A stretch of 64,000 bases of DNA from assembly GCA_964611435.1 (NCBI GenBank), contig CAZSXT010000007.1:62001-126000 (forward strand), given 5' to 3'. Position 1 is the stretch's first letter; each line of letters opens with the position of its first letter. Below, in pieces: positions 17,236 through 25,123 of the stretch. Under the pieces are notes generated by a model. That model was not told the DNA's origin and made no database searches. It saw nothing but the letters and a program-made list of their open reading frames with translations. Source of the DNA: JAYPHU01 sp964611435 (GTDB taxonomy: Bacteria > Pseudomonadota > Alphaproteobacteria > Rhodospirillales > UBA2165). The translations under genes and the position numbers were made by a program.

Positions 17236-18981
17236 ATGACTGTCTCAAGAATTCAGGACGCCGAAAGACATCTCTTTGACGGGCGGCTACCCCAAGCCGA
17301 GACGCTGTTGCGCGAGGTCTTGGCCGCAGAGCCGGATAATTGCGGTGCACTCTATCTCTTGGCGCTTGTCGCAAAAGAGTCCGGCAATACGGAGGCCGCC
17401 GTGAAGATGTTGACGCGCGTAATCGAGTTGGACAGCAATCACCACGATGCGCTGAATTCCTTGGGCATATTGCAGGCAAGCGGCAACCAGTTAGACGCGG
17501 CCGTAGGCAATTTTCGGGCCGCGGTTACCGCCAATCCAGCTTTTGTCTCCGCACATGCCAATTTGGGCGCCACCTTGTTTCGCCAAAATAAAATCCAGCC
17601 CGCCATAGATGCTTGCCGCCAAGCGCTGGCGATTGATCCCAACCACATTGGAGCGCTGACCAACATCTGCAGCCTGCTGATTCGCGCCAAGGACTATCGT
17701 GCAGCCATCGACCATCATCGGCAATTGGCCGCGCTTCAACCAGATAACCCCAACGTCCTCTTAAATCTCGCAGCAGCCCTCGCGTTTGGCGACCGGCCGG
17801 CCGAAGCGATCACGGTCTACCAACACGTCTTGGATTTGGAGCCGGTCAACACACGAGCGCTGCATGGGTTGGGCACGACCTATAGCGAAATGGGGGATAA
17901 GGAGCGGGCCGGCGACGCATTGAAATCCGCACTTGCTCATGATCCAACGTACGTGGACGCATACTATTCTTTGAGCGATACCGACCTCAGCCAGTTGACG
18001 GAGAGCAACCTTCAGCAGTTGGATAAACTGGGCCGGGATGCCGGCACCTCCCCTGCGGATAAGGCAAAAGTGTTCTTTGTTCTCGCCAAGGCGGCGATGG
18101 CCGAGAAAGATAAGACGGCGGCCTTCGATCTCTACAAGCAAGGCAATCAGCATCGACGGGAAGCGCAATCGGCGGCGGGGATTGTCTATAGTTCAACAGC
18201 CCAAGACCGGCTGGTGGAGAACCTGATGGCGTTTTTCGGCAAGCCAGCCGACATGTCCGCACCTGCCGGCCAAGGGGAAAAATTAATTTTCGTTCTCGGC
18301 CTCCCGCGCTCCGGCACAACGCTGATCGAGCAGATCCTGGTTGCGCATCCTTCCGTCATCAGCCTGGGTGAGAACGAAACCATCTATCGAGGCATCTTGG
18401 ACGCGTTTGGCAACGATTATCTGCAACAGCTGGATGCGGCACGGTGGCCTGACGCGTACCAAAAAGAACTCTCCCAAATTGCCGCTGCTTATTTGGCTGA
18501 AACCAATCATGAAGGCGTCAAACGAACCGTCAACAGTCTGCCGTTTAACTTTTGGCACTTGGGATTTATCAAGACCGTCTTTCCGGACTCATCGATCATT
18601 GTCACCGAGAGGGACCCGCGAGACGTGGCTCTCTCTTGCTACTTCCAAAATTTTGCCGATGACCATCCCTGGTCCACGACCCTGACGGACTTAAAACACT
18701 ATTTCGAATGCTACGCCCGGTTAATGGCGCACTGGCGTAACATTTACGGCAAGGAACTGCACACAATCGTCTATGAGGACTTAGTCAAAAATTTCGATGC
18801 TACGTGCCTCAGCTTGCTGGCTCACCTGTCCCTTGAGTGGGATGATCGGGTGCTGCGCTTCTACGAGACGGACAATCTGGTGAAATCAGCCTCCAAATGG
18901 CAGGTCCGCCAACCGATCTACGGCAGTTCCGTTGGCCGCTGGCGAGACTTCGAGTCCCAACTGACCCCATTCCTAACTTGA
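17236..18981 (+). CDS. TPR repeat plus sulfotransferase protein
   Basis: This 581-residue protein has about seven tetratricopeptide repeats in residues 1-250, a linker, and a sulfotransferase domain from about 345 on. The PAPS 5'-phosphosulfate loop is GLPRSGTTLIEQIL near residue 355. The 3'-phosphate segment is VTERDPRDVALSCYF near 459. Such fusions are common in alphaproteobacteria and are thought to sulfate protein or glycan targets recognised by the TPRs, though the acceptor is unknown. No signal peptide is seen. Its stop overlaps the convergent COG0523 gene by nine bases. The broken gene at 12439-13430 has the same domain order in shorter form. Confidence 0.88.
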   Translation: MTVSRIQDAERHLFDGRLPQAETLLREVLAAEPDNCGALYLLALVAKESGNTEAAVKMLTRVIELDSNHHDALNSLGILQASGNQLDAAVGNFRAAVTANPAFVSAHANLGATLFRQNKIQPAIDACRQALAIDPNHIGALTNICSLLIRAKDYRAAIDHHRQLAALQPDNPNVLLNLAAALAFGDRPAEAITVYQHVLDLEPVNTRALHGLGTTYSEMGDKERAGDALKSALAHDPTYVDAYYSLSDTDLSQLTESNLQQLDKLGRDAGTSPADKAKVFFVLAKAAMAEKDKTAAFDLYKQGNQHRREAQSAAGIVYSSTAQDRLVENLMAFFGKPADMSAPAGQGEKLIFVLGLPRSGTTLIEQILVAHPSVISLGENETIYRGILDAFGNDYLQQLDAARWPDAYQKELSQIAAAYLAETNHEGVKRTVNSLPFNFWHLGFIKTVFPDSSIIVTERDPRDVALSCYFQNFADDHPWSTTLTDLKHYFECYARLMAHWRNIYGKELHTIVYEDLVKNFDATCLSLLAHLSLEWDDRVLRFYETDNLVKSASKWQVRQPIYGSSVGRWRDFESQLTPFLT

Positions 18982-20019
18982 AATAGCCGAGGCCTGTAAG
19001 GCGTTTTCCAGGGTATCCCAGTCCGGCGCCGCGCTGTCCGTCACAATCACTTCAATCCGGCTGTCACGGCGGTAGGCGATCTCCTTCACGGTGATCTCGT
19101 TGTCCACTCTATCGATCAGTAGCCAGCCATTGTTGGTGCGGAACACCCCCTTTAGGCGCTCGACCGCTGTGCCTTTGGGAAGTCCGGATAGACCGGGCGG
19201 GCCCAACAGGTCCAACAGCGCATCCCGGTCAAATACCTGCGTCTCCGAAAAAATCCAGCCACAGCCCTGATAGCCCGCGCCGGCATTTTCAAGGCGCACC
19301 GGCGCACCTTGTTCGGGCGGGGCGATAGCTTGCGTCGCTGAAGATGAATGATCGTGATCATGGGCGCCATCATGAGCATTTGGGAATAGCGGCGCTCGTG
19401 TTTCGGTCGGGTCCAGATTCAGCAGCGCCAGGTCTAAATCCCCGTGCCGGGACTCGGTAATCCGCAGTTTCGGCGGAAACAGGGACCCTGCCCACTCGTG
19501 AAACTTGGCAAGCTCGTCACCGCTCGCCAAATCCGCTTTGGCGGCCACCAGCACATCCGCCAGATGCATTTGATCCTGATAGACCTGCGCCGCCTCCAGG
19601 CGCGGATCACCGATATGGCGGGGATCGACCAGACAAATAACGGCGCGCAGCGACACCGCCGCGGCCAGCTCCTCGTCCCGCAACTGATCCAGGATACCCG
19701 CCGGGTGACCGATGCCGGTGGGCTCGATGATCAGCCGGTCCGGCCGGGCGCGGCGCAGGATATCCACCACCGCCACCTTCAGCGGGACGTTCATCATGCA
19801 GCATAGACACCCGCCGGGGATTTCATTGATGGCGACGGTCTCGTCTTCCGCCGGGACAGCGGCCTGATCCACCGCCACCTCGCCGAACTCGTTGATCAGG
19901 ATGGCCCATTTTTCACCCGCCGGTTTGCGCGCCAGCATGGACGTGATCGCCGTGGTCTTGCCGGTGCCGAAGAACCCGGTGAAGAGCGTCGTCGGCACAT
20001 GTTCGATCCGGTCCGCCAT
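18973..20019 (-). CDS. COG0523/CobW-type G3E GTPase, probable metallochaperone
   Basis: This 348-residue protein has the G3E-family features. The P-loop is GFFGTGKTTAI and the metal motif is GGCLCCMMN (GCXCC). EPTGIGHP follows, with the base-specificity region near LVAAKADL. A flexible segment at about residues 212-222 holds DGAHDHDHSSS, a histidine-rich patch typical of metal handlers. A CobW C-terminal domain ends the protein. Relatives deliver zinc, cobalt or iron to target enzymes using GTP. It is the last gene of a four-gene minus-strand operon with glycan and CoA genes, away from the cobalamin cluster, so zinc delivery is more likely than cobalt; this is an inference. Confidence 0.87.
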   Translation of the reverse strand: MADRIEHVPTTLFTGFFGTGKTTAITSMLARKPAGEKWAILINEFGEVAVDQAAVPAEDETVAINEIPGGCLCCMMNVPLKVAVVDILRRARPDRLIIEPTGIGHPAGILDQLRDEELAAAVSLRAVICLVDPRHIGDPRLEAAQVYQDQMHLADVLVAAKADLASGDELAKFHEWAGSLFPPKLRITESRHGDLDLALLNLDPTETRAPLFPNAHDGAHDHDHSSSATQAIAPPEQGAPVRLENAGAGYQGCGWIFSETQVFDRDALLDLLGPPGLSGLPKGTAVERLKGVFRTNNGWLLIDRVDNEITVKEIAYRRDSRIEVIVTDSAAPDWDTLENALQASAISS

Positions 20020-20022
20020 GAC

Positions 20023-20862
20023 CTAGCCCTTGCCCATCAGCCGCAACGACAACTCCCGCACGATATAATGCGCGACGGCTTCCTCACTGCATTTCTCAAG
20101 CCACCAGGCCTGGCAGGCCTGGCCCAACGCTTCCAGCCGCGCCGGTTCGGCCAGCAAACCCTCAATGAGGGGGCCGGCCTCAATCCAATCGTCCACTTCG
20201 ATCACCGGCCAGCCGTCGGTGAACCAGGACGGCAACTGCCGCTCCGCGATCACCGCGCACCCGGCGCGCATCGCCTCATAAGTGCGGAAAGTCTCATGGC
20301 TGACGCCCCTGGGTGACAAAGCGATCTTGGTGTTCACCAGCCGCGCCGCATAGACATCCGGGGCCAAACCTTCGCGAAAAGCCGGGGCCTGCTCGATCTC
20401 CACCATCAGATCATCCCGGCCGTCGAGCCAGGCGTTCATCGCGGTGAAGAACGGCTCGCGGAATTCCTGCCGGCCGATAAAAAACATATCCAACGTGCGC
20501 GCCGCCATGGGTTTGGCGGCCACCACCGGCACATCCTTATTACAGCCCAGCGGAATAACCCGGAGGTTGTCCGGCATGGGATCAAACGGGCGGTAGTTCT
20601 TGAACACCATGAAAGCATCCCCGGCATAGGCGGGAATTTCGTGACCTTCGTCGCTGGTCTGCAGCACCACGACGCGTTCCGCATGGCTGATCGGCAGCCT
20701 GTCGCCAACGGACGTCACCACGAAGATAAACCGATCAGCCAGACCGAGCCCGGTCAGAAACCGGTCCGCGTGCAGCAGCGTCTGCTCCAGATGATCCCAC
20801 TCACACCAATTGTCCGGAAGCTCCCAGACGACGTTCAGGTTGGGGAAACTGACCGGAGACAC
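20023..20862 (-). CDS. exostosin-like glycosyltransferase
   Basis: This 279-residue protein has the exostosin/GT47-like C-terminal pattern: KIALSPRGVSHETFRTYEAM, then RAGCAVIAERQLPSW. An N-terminal half of alternating strands and helices suits a GT-B fold. It lacks signal peptide and membrane helices and probably acts in the cytoplasm on a surface glycan precursor. It is three bases from the COG0523 gene downstream and seven from the CoA transferase gene upstream, so translation is likely coupled. Donor and acceptor cannot be inferred. Confidence 0.7.
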   Translation of the reverse strand: MSPVSFPNLNVVWELPDNWCEWDHLEQTLLHADRFLTGLGLADRFIFVVTSVGDRLPISHAERVVVLQTSDEGHEIPAYAGDAFMVFKNYRPFDPMPDNLRVIPLGCNKDVPVVAAKPMAARTLDMFFIGRQEFREPFFTAMNAWLDGRDDLMVEIEQAPAFREGLAPDVYAARLVNTKIALSPRGVSHETFRTYEAMRAGCAVIAERQLPSWFTDGWPVIEVDDWIEAGPLIEGLLAEPARLEALGQACQAWWLEKCSEEAVAHYIVRELSLRLMGKG

Positions 20863-20869
20863 ACAGTCC

Positions 20870-22054
20870 TCAAATCACGCCGCGCGCCCGCAGATCATCG
20901 ATGGCCGCCTGATCGTAGCCGAGATCGGTCAGTATCTCATCGGCATGCTGTCCCAGTTCCGGGCTCGGCGCCGCCAGTTTCGACGGCGTCCGGCTGAAAT
21001 GCACGGGTTGGCCGATGATCTCGATCTCGCCCCGGGCCGGGGTGGTGACCTTTTGCGCGACACCCAGATGTTTGACCTGCGGGTCCGCGAACACCTGATC
21101 CATCTTGTTAATAGGACCACACGGCACGCCCTTGTCGTTGAAAGCGTCGACCCAATGGGCCGTGGTTTCCGTCGCCAATACCCCGGCGATGATCTCGTCC
21201 AGCTCGTCACGGTTTTTGAAACGGGCGGCGTTGTCGACGAACCTGTCGTCTTTTTCCAGCTCTTCCTTGTCGAGGACTTTGCAGACACGCGGCCAATGGG
21301 TGGCCATGGGAGCGATATTCACGTAGCCGTCCGCAGATTTGAAAGTGCCCATCGGCACATTGGTCGGGTGGTTGTTGCCGACTTGAGGTGGCACATCCTG
21401 ATCCACCAGCCAGCGGGCCGCCTGGAAATCGAGCATAAAAATCTGCGCTTCGAGGAGCGAAGTATTGAGCCACTGTCCCTCCCCGGATCTCTCCCGCTCC
21501 AACAGCGCCCCCAGAATGCCGGTCGCGGTCAGCACGCCGGCCATCATATCGGAGATCGCCGCGCCCGAGCGCCAAGGCCCGGTGCCCGGTTGACCGGTCA
21601 CCGACATATGTCCGCCCATGCCTTGCGCAATTTGGTCGAGACCGGCCCGATAGGCATAGGGCCCGTCCTGGCCAAAACCGGAAATGCTGGCATAGACGAT
21701 GCCTTTGTTGATCTTTTTGACCGTTTCATAGTCGATGCCGAGGCGGAACTTCACCTCCGGGCGGTAGTTCTCGACGATCACGTCGGCCTTTTCCGCCAGC
21801 TTGAAGAAGATCGCTTTGCCGTCCTCTTCTTTTAAATTGAGAGACAAGCTACGCTTGTTTCGGTGCAGGTTTTGAAAGTCCGGCCCGTGCCGCGTGCCCA
21901 AATCGCCATACATCGGATCGCCCGGGGTCTCGATCTTGATCACGTCCGCGCCGAAATCGGCGAGCTGGCGCGCTGCCGTGGGTCCGGCCCGCGCCCGGGT
22001 CAAATCCAATACCAGGTAATCGGTGAGCGCCGCCGAGGCGCGATCGATAGGCAT
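20870..22054 (-). CDS. CaiB/BaiF family III CoA transferase
   Basis: This 394-residue protein follows the family III CoA-transferase pattern: LDLTRARAGPTAARQLADFG at the N-terminus, NLHRNKRSLSLNLK, VIVENYRPEVKFRLGIDY, and GFGQDGPYAYRAGLDQIAQG. The aspartate in AGLDQ is the expected acyl-anhydride nucleophile. The family moves CoA between carboxylic acids, often in breakdown of dicarboxylates such as mesaconate, citramalate or succinate derivatives. It sits in the operon EamA permease, CoA transferase, glycosyltransferase, GTPase. The divergent operon starts with an acyl-CoA dehydrogenase and a hydratase, which suggests a shared acyl-CoA route. Confidence 0.92.
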   Translation of the reverse strand: MPIDRASAALTDYLVLDLTRARAGPTAARQLADFGADVIKIETPGDPMYGDLGTRHGPDFQNLHRNKRSLSLNLKEEDGKAIFFKLAEKADVIVENYRPEVKFRLGIDYETVKKINKGIVYASISGFGQDGPYAYRAGLDQIAQGMGGHMSVTGQPGTGPWRSGAAISDMMAGVLTATGILGALLERERSGEGQWLNTSLLEAQIFMLDFQAARWLVDQDVPPQVGNNHPTNVPMGTFKSADGYVNIAPMATHWPRVCKVLDKEELEKDDRFVDNAARFKNRDELDEIIAGVLATETTAHWVDAFNDKGVPCGPINKMDQVFADPQVKHLGVAQKVTTPARGEIEIIGQPVHFSRTPSKLAAPSPELGQHADEILTDLGYDQAAIDDLRARGVI

Positions 22055-22058
22055 ATGC

Positions 22059-23009
22059 TTAGGCTCCTTGCTTCTTACGCTTGGCCGCCGAGACCAAGTA
22101 AACCCCGCCTATGATAAGCACGAAGGCCGGGAAATGATACAGTTCCAGCGTTTCGTCCAAAAACACCATGGCGAGACCCGTGATCATCAGCACCCGCACG
22201 TAGATAAAGGCGCTGGCCTTGCTGGCCCCGATCAGCCGGTTGCCGATGTTCCACAAACCCAACGCACCGACGGCGACGATGATCCCCGCCCACAGCACCG
22301 AGATCACGGTGGTCGTATTCAGCGACGTGGGCAGGATGTTCACCGTTTCCCACCAATAGAAGGGGATGAGAATAACAATTCCCAGAAACTGCGTGACGTT
22401 GAGAAAGGCCAGCGGCGAGATATCCCTCGGCGCCTCGCGCAATAGAACCGCGTAGAAGGAAAAACCGATCACCGATGACATCATCCACAAATCGCCGATG
22501 TTAAAGCGGACCCCCGTCAGGACAGCAAGATCGCCCCGAGTCAGGATTGTCATGACGCCCGCCGCGGCGATGATCGCGCCGACGACCTGCCACCGGGTGA
22601 CCAGTTCCCGGAACAAAACCCAGGCGATGCACATGGTCACCACCGGCTGCACCATGGCGACCATACCGCCGTTGATCGCCGTCGTGTAATGGAGCGCGAT
22701 ATAGATGGTCGTATTGCCGAGGACCACCAGACAGAACGTCATCACAACAAAATATTTCCAGTGGCCCAGGATCAGCTTGTAGGACCGAGCGATCTCCCGC
22801 CAGGTCAAGGGCAGGATCACCAACGTCGCCACCACCCAGCGCCAGAGGGACAGACCGATCGGCGGCACTTCGCCAGGCACCAACCGGCCGAGAATATGGT
22901 TGCTGGCGAAAAACAGCATGGACAGGGTGAGCGCCATATATGGCCAGGGCCCCCAGGACTCGAGAACGGCGTTGGCGCGGCTGAGGCGCGATAGTGAATT
23001 TTCTGTCAT
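22059..23009 (-). CDS. DMT-superfamily permease, EamA family
   Basis: This 316-residue membrane protein has about ten transmembrane helices in two EamA repeats. It opens SWGPWPYMALTLSMLFFASN and contains LSLWRWVVATLVILPLTW and AWVLFRELVTRWQVVGAIIA, all typical of drug/metabolite transporters. The frame is open further upstream, but only the ATG at 23009 (MTENSLSRLS) gives a plausible N-terminus. It heads the four-gene minus-strand operon and may import or export the acid activated by the CoA transferase. The substrate is unknown. Confidence 0.88.
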   Translation of the reverse strand: MTENSLSRLSRANAVLESWGPWPYMALTLSMLFFASNHILGRLVPGEVPPIGLSLWRWVVATLVILPLTWREIARSYKLILGHWKYFVVMTFCLVVLGNTTIYIALHYTTAINGGMVAMVQPVVTMCIAWVLFRELVTRWQVVGAIIAAAGVMTILTRGDLAVLTGVRFNIGDLWMMSSVIGFSFYAVLLREAPRDISPLAFLNVTQFLGIVILIPFYWWETVNILPTSLNTTTVISVLWAGIIVAVGALGLWNIGNRLIGASKASAFIYVRVLMITGLAMVFLDETLELYHFPAFVLIIGGVYLVSAAKRKKQGA

Positions 23010-23105
23010 GGGGCGGGATTGAGGCCGTTTGCTGGTACTGAGGGAATTATTGTATATCCGGTTAGCGAAAGAACAATACGGATGCGGCACGGAGGCCGGG
23101 CGTTG
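23010..23105. promoter_or_regulatory. divergent promoter region
   Basis: The 96 bases between the EamA and acyl-CoA dehydrogenase genes must serve both operons. On the plus strand TTGCTG (23029-23034) and TATATC (23053-23058) are 18 bases apart. On the minus strand TTGTTC (23076-23071) and TACAAT (23054-23049) are 16 apart. The two candidates overlap, so the operons may compete or be co-regulated. Matches to consensus are only moderate. Confidence 0.35.
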
Positions 23106-24257
23106 ATGAACGACAATTTCCAGGACATTCGGGAATCGGTGCGTGCACTGTGCGCGGAATTTCCGGGCGAATATTGGCGCAAGCTGGACGCCGCGCGCGC
23201 CTATCCGGCGGAATTCGTCCAAAGAATGACTGAGACGGGCTTCTTGGGCGTTCTCATCCCGGAAGTATATGGCGGCAGCGGGCTCGGCATCGCCGCCGCC
23301 TGCGCGATCCTTGAGGAGATTCATAAAAGCGGGGGGAATGCCGCCGCTTGCCACGCCCAGATGTATACGATGGGCACCGTCCTGCGACACGGCAGCGACG
23401 CGCAAAAGGCCGAGTACCTGCCGAAGATCGCGAGTGGAGAATTGCGCCTTCAGGCGTTTGGAGTCACAGAACCCTCCAGCGGCACCGACGCGACCCGCAT
23501 CCGCACCATGGCGGTCAAAGATGGCGACAGATATGTGGTCAACGGCCAGAAGGTCTGGACGTCCCGGGCCGAGCATTCGGATTTGATGCTGCTGTTGGCC
23601 CGCACCTCGCCTCGCGAGGATCAGCAAAAGCGCCATGAAGGCATGTCGGTTTTTCTGGTGGACATGCGTGCGGCCAAAGACAGCGGCCTCACCATTCGGC
23701 CGATCCCAACGATGATTAACCACGCGACGACGGAAGTGTTCTTCGACGATCTTTGCATTCCGGCGGATAGCTTGATCGGCGAAGAAGGCAAGGGTTTCCG
23801 CTATATCCTGGATGGTATGAACGCGGAGAGAATTCTTATCTCCGCCGAGTGCGTGGGCGACGCCCGCTGGTTTATCGAGAAGGCGTCAACTTATGCCAAG
23901 GACCGGAATGTGTTCGGCCGCAGCATCGGCGAAAACCAGGGCATCCAGTTCCCCATCGCCCGCGCCTATGCGGCCAGCGAGGCGGCAGACCTTATGTCCA
24001 AGAAAGCCGCCGCGCTGTTTGATGCCGGCGAGCCGTGCGGCGCAGAAGCCAACATGGCCAAGATGCTCGCCTCCGAAGCCTCCTGGGAGGCGGCGGAGAT
24101 GTGCCTGCAGACCCATGGCGGCTACGGATTTGCAGAAGAATATGATGTGGAACGAAAATTCCGGGAGACGCGGCTGTATCAGGTGGCGCCCATCTCCACC
24201 AACCTGATCCTGTCCTACATTGCCGAGCATGTCCTCGGCCTGCCCCGGTCGTACTAG
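23106..24257 (+). CDS. acyl-CoA dehydrogenase
   Basis: This 383-residue flavoprotein has the acyl-CoA dehydrogenase layout. The N-terminal helical domain contains VYGGSGLGIAAACAILEEI. The beta domain contains FGVTEPSSGTD and the flavin-contact KVWTSRAEHSDLMLLL. The C-terminal domain contains RNVFGRSIGENQGIQFPIA and LQTHGGYGFAEEYDVER. It oxidises a CoA thioester to the 2,3-enoyl form. I chose ATG 23106, with GGAGG about ten bases upstream, over an extension to 23019. It begins a tight six-gene operon with a hydratase two bases later. The CoA transferase of the divergent operon could supply its substrate. Confidence 0.92.
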   Translation: MNDNFQDIRESVRALCAEFPGEYWRKLDAARAYPAEFVQRMTETGFLGVLIPEVYGGSGLGIAAACAILEEIHKSGGNAAACHAQMYTMGTVLRHGSDAQKAEYLPKIASGELRLQAFGVTEPSSGTDATRIRTMAVKDGDRYVVNGQKVWTSRAEHSDLMLLLARTSPREDQQKRHEGMSVFLVDMRAAKDSGLTIRPIPTMINHATTEVFFDDLCIPADSLIGEEGKGFRYILDGMNAERILISAECVGDARWFIEKASTYAKDRNVFGRSIGENQGIQFPIARAYAASEAADLMSKKAAALFDAGEPCGAEANMAKMLASEASWEAAEMCLQTHGGYGFAEEYDVERKFRETRLYQVAPISTNLILSYIAEHVLGLPRSY

Positions 24258-24259
24258 CC

Positions 24260-25123
24260 ATGGCGGATATTGACGAGCTCCGGAATTGGATCGGCCGCAC
24301 CGAAGAAGCGAATGATACCGTTCTGCCCCGGCAGTTGGACGCTATGGCCGCAACCCTGGACCGGGATGATGCGCCGGCCAAGGACGGCCATATTCTGCCT
24401 GCCGCCTGGCATTGGATGTACTTTGCCCCGGCCGTCCGTCATGCACAACTCGGCCGCGACGGTCATCCCGGCTCAAGTAAAAATGGGGGTGAGTTTCTGC
24501 CGCCGATCCCTCTGCCCCGGCGCATGTGGGCCGGCAATGAAGTTACCGTGCGCGCGCCCATCCAGGTGGGTGAAAATATCCGGCGCACTGCTACCATCGA
24601 TGACATCAGCGTGAAGGATGGCCGGAGCGGCACCCTCGTCTTTCTGAAAATCCGGAATGCGATCACCGGCGACCGGGGCGCTGATCTCGACGATGTTCTA
24701 ACCGCCGTTTACCGGGATGACCCCAAAAAATCTGAACCGCCGAGACAGCCAATACCGGCGCGGACAGATGAGGAATGGAGCCGCACCATCACTCCCGATC
24801 CGGTGTTGCTGTTCCGTTATTCCGCACTGACCTTCAACGGCCATCGGATTCATTACGACCGCGACTATACGACCAAGGTAGAGGGATATCCGGGTTTGTT
24901 GGTGCATGGCCCGCTGACGGCCACGTTGCTGCTGGACCTGGCGCGGCGGGAGCAGCCGGACAAGAACGTCTCCTGGTTCCGCATCAAGGCCATGTCGCCG
25001 CTGTATGATACCGAACCGTTTACGCTGGCCGGCGCGCCTGCCGCTGACAATAAAGCCGATCTCTGGGCGGCGGACGCCAACGGCAACCTGGCCATGGAAG
25101 CCGACATAAAATTTGGCGGATGA
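24260..25123 (+). CDS. MaoC/HTD2-like acyl-CoA hydratase (mesaconyl-C4-CoA hydratase-like)
   Basis: This 287-residue protein resembles the FAS1-like/HTD2 hot-dog hydratases that include mesaconyl-C4-CoA and 3-methylfumaryl-CoA hydratase. The N-terminal hot-dog repeat has HILPAAWHWMYFAP and PLPRRMWAGNEV. The C-terminal catalytic repeat has FRYSALTFNGHRIHYDRDY followed by YPGLLVHGPLTATLLLDL, the hydratase-2 site with Asp/His. It probably hydrates the product of the acyl-CoA dehydrogenase just upstream. The exact acyl group is unknown; a branched dicarboxyl-CoA is a reasonable guess. Its stop overlaps the next start. Confidence 0.85.
   Translation: MADIDELRNWIGRTEEANDTVLPRQLDAMAATLDRDDAPAKDGHILPAAWHWMYFAPAVRHAQLGRDGHPGSSKNGGEFLPPIPLPRRMWAGNEVTVRAPIQVGENIRRTATIDDISVKDGRSGTLVFLKIRNAITGDRGADLDDVLTAVYRDDPKKSEPPRQPIPARTDEEWSRTITPDPVLLFRYSALTFNGHRIHYDRDYTTKVEGYPGLLVHGPLTATLLLDLARREQPDKNVSWFRIKAMSPLYDTEPFTLAGAPAADNKADLWAADANGNLAMEADIKFGG

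Noticed and set aside
22059..23723. Long 554-residue form of the EamA permease
   Set aside because: The extra N-terminal part lies antisense to the acyl-CoA dehydrogenase gene and is not membrane-like; the permease starts properly at 23009.
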